Source of the DNA: Pseudomonas zanjanensis | GTDB lineage: Bacteria; Pseudomonadota; Gammaproteobacteria; Pseudomonadales; Pseudomonadaceae | Assembly: GCF_014268745.2 (NCBI RefSeq) | Contig: NZ_JABWRB020000009.1 | Span: 1-59,498 of the forward strand | Length of the DNA: 59,498 nt | Direction: 5' to 3' | Part shown: piece after piece, positions 59,445 through 59,498 of the stretch | Numbering within the stretch: the stretch's first letter is position 1 | Layout: each line of letters begins with the position of its first letter | Notes under the pieces: generated by a model | The model's input: only the letters and a program-made list of their open reading frames with translations | Told to the model about the DNA's origin: nothing | The model's database searches: none | Position numbers and translations under genes: made by a program

Positions 59445-59498
59445 GGGTTGGATTGAGGCTCGAGCGTTGGGCTGAGAGGCCTTGGGTGATTGAAGCTC

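Overview
The window reads as a chromosomal segment of a fluorescent-group Pseudomonas. Evidence is the uniformly GC-rich coding DNA, the many Pseudomonas-type REP/REPIN repeats, and the housekeeping order ponA / pilMNOPQ-aroK-aroB-SPOR protein-gltB-gltD-hemE, which I know from pseudomonads. Assignment below genus level is not possible by reading alone. No rRNA, tRNA, CRISPR array, prophage or complete insertion sequence was seen.

Layout. (1) 1-5.4 kb: accessory genes separated by repeats. They are a DUF6124-type protein behind a strongly structured leader, an orphan HigA-like antitoxin with a perfect operator-like palindrome, a LysR regulator divergent from a YcaC-like isochorismatase-family hydrolase, thioredoxin 2 and an orphan ParA. 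(2) 5.6-23.4 kb: a complete aryl polyene (APE) pathway on the plus strand, about 19 genes, mostly overlapping by 4-25 bases, with a good sigma70-like promoter at 5634-5662. It encodes an aryl-starter ammonia-lyase, an AMP-dependent ligase fused to a hotdog dehydratase, two acyl carrier proteins, two ketosynthases, a chain-length factor, a ketoreductase, a second dehydratase, a thioesterase, two membrane acyltransferases, a glycosyltransferase, a methyltransferase, a halogenase-like flavoprotein, and an export set (LolA-like, MMPL/RND, lipoprotein). Two REPINs split it into three blocks. (3) 23.4-28.9 kb: a small accessory patch with repeats, a stand-alone PAAR-like protein, an epoxide-hydrolase-like enzyme, a DUF2846 lipoprotein and a LysR/MFS divergent pair.

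(4) 29.0-40.4 kb, minus strand: a type II secretion system (gspC to gspM, almost every junction translationally coupled). It is headed by a GbpA-like lytic polysaccharide monooxygenase and a b561-type membrane cytochrome whose stop codon overlaps the gspC start. The layout suggests a dedicated secretion machine with its chitin-active cargo. No prepilin peptidase is present, so processing presumably relies on PilD elsewhere. (5) 40.8-56.6 kb, minus strand: hemE, gltD, gltB, an AAA/SPOR-domain protein, aroB, aroK and pilQ-P-O-N-M. (6) 56.8-59.3 kb, plus strand: ponA (PBP1A), divergent from pilM, followed by REP sequences up to the window edge.

The points most worth follow-up are the APE variant (ammonia-lyase plus halogenase-like flavoprotein plus ligase-dehydratase fusion), the LPMO-cytochrome-T2SS arrangement, the three-way-junction RNA ahead of the DUF6124 gene, and the PAAR/hydrolase patch.
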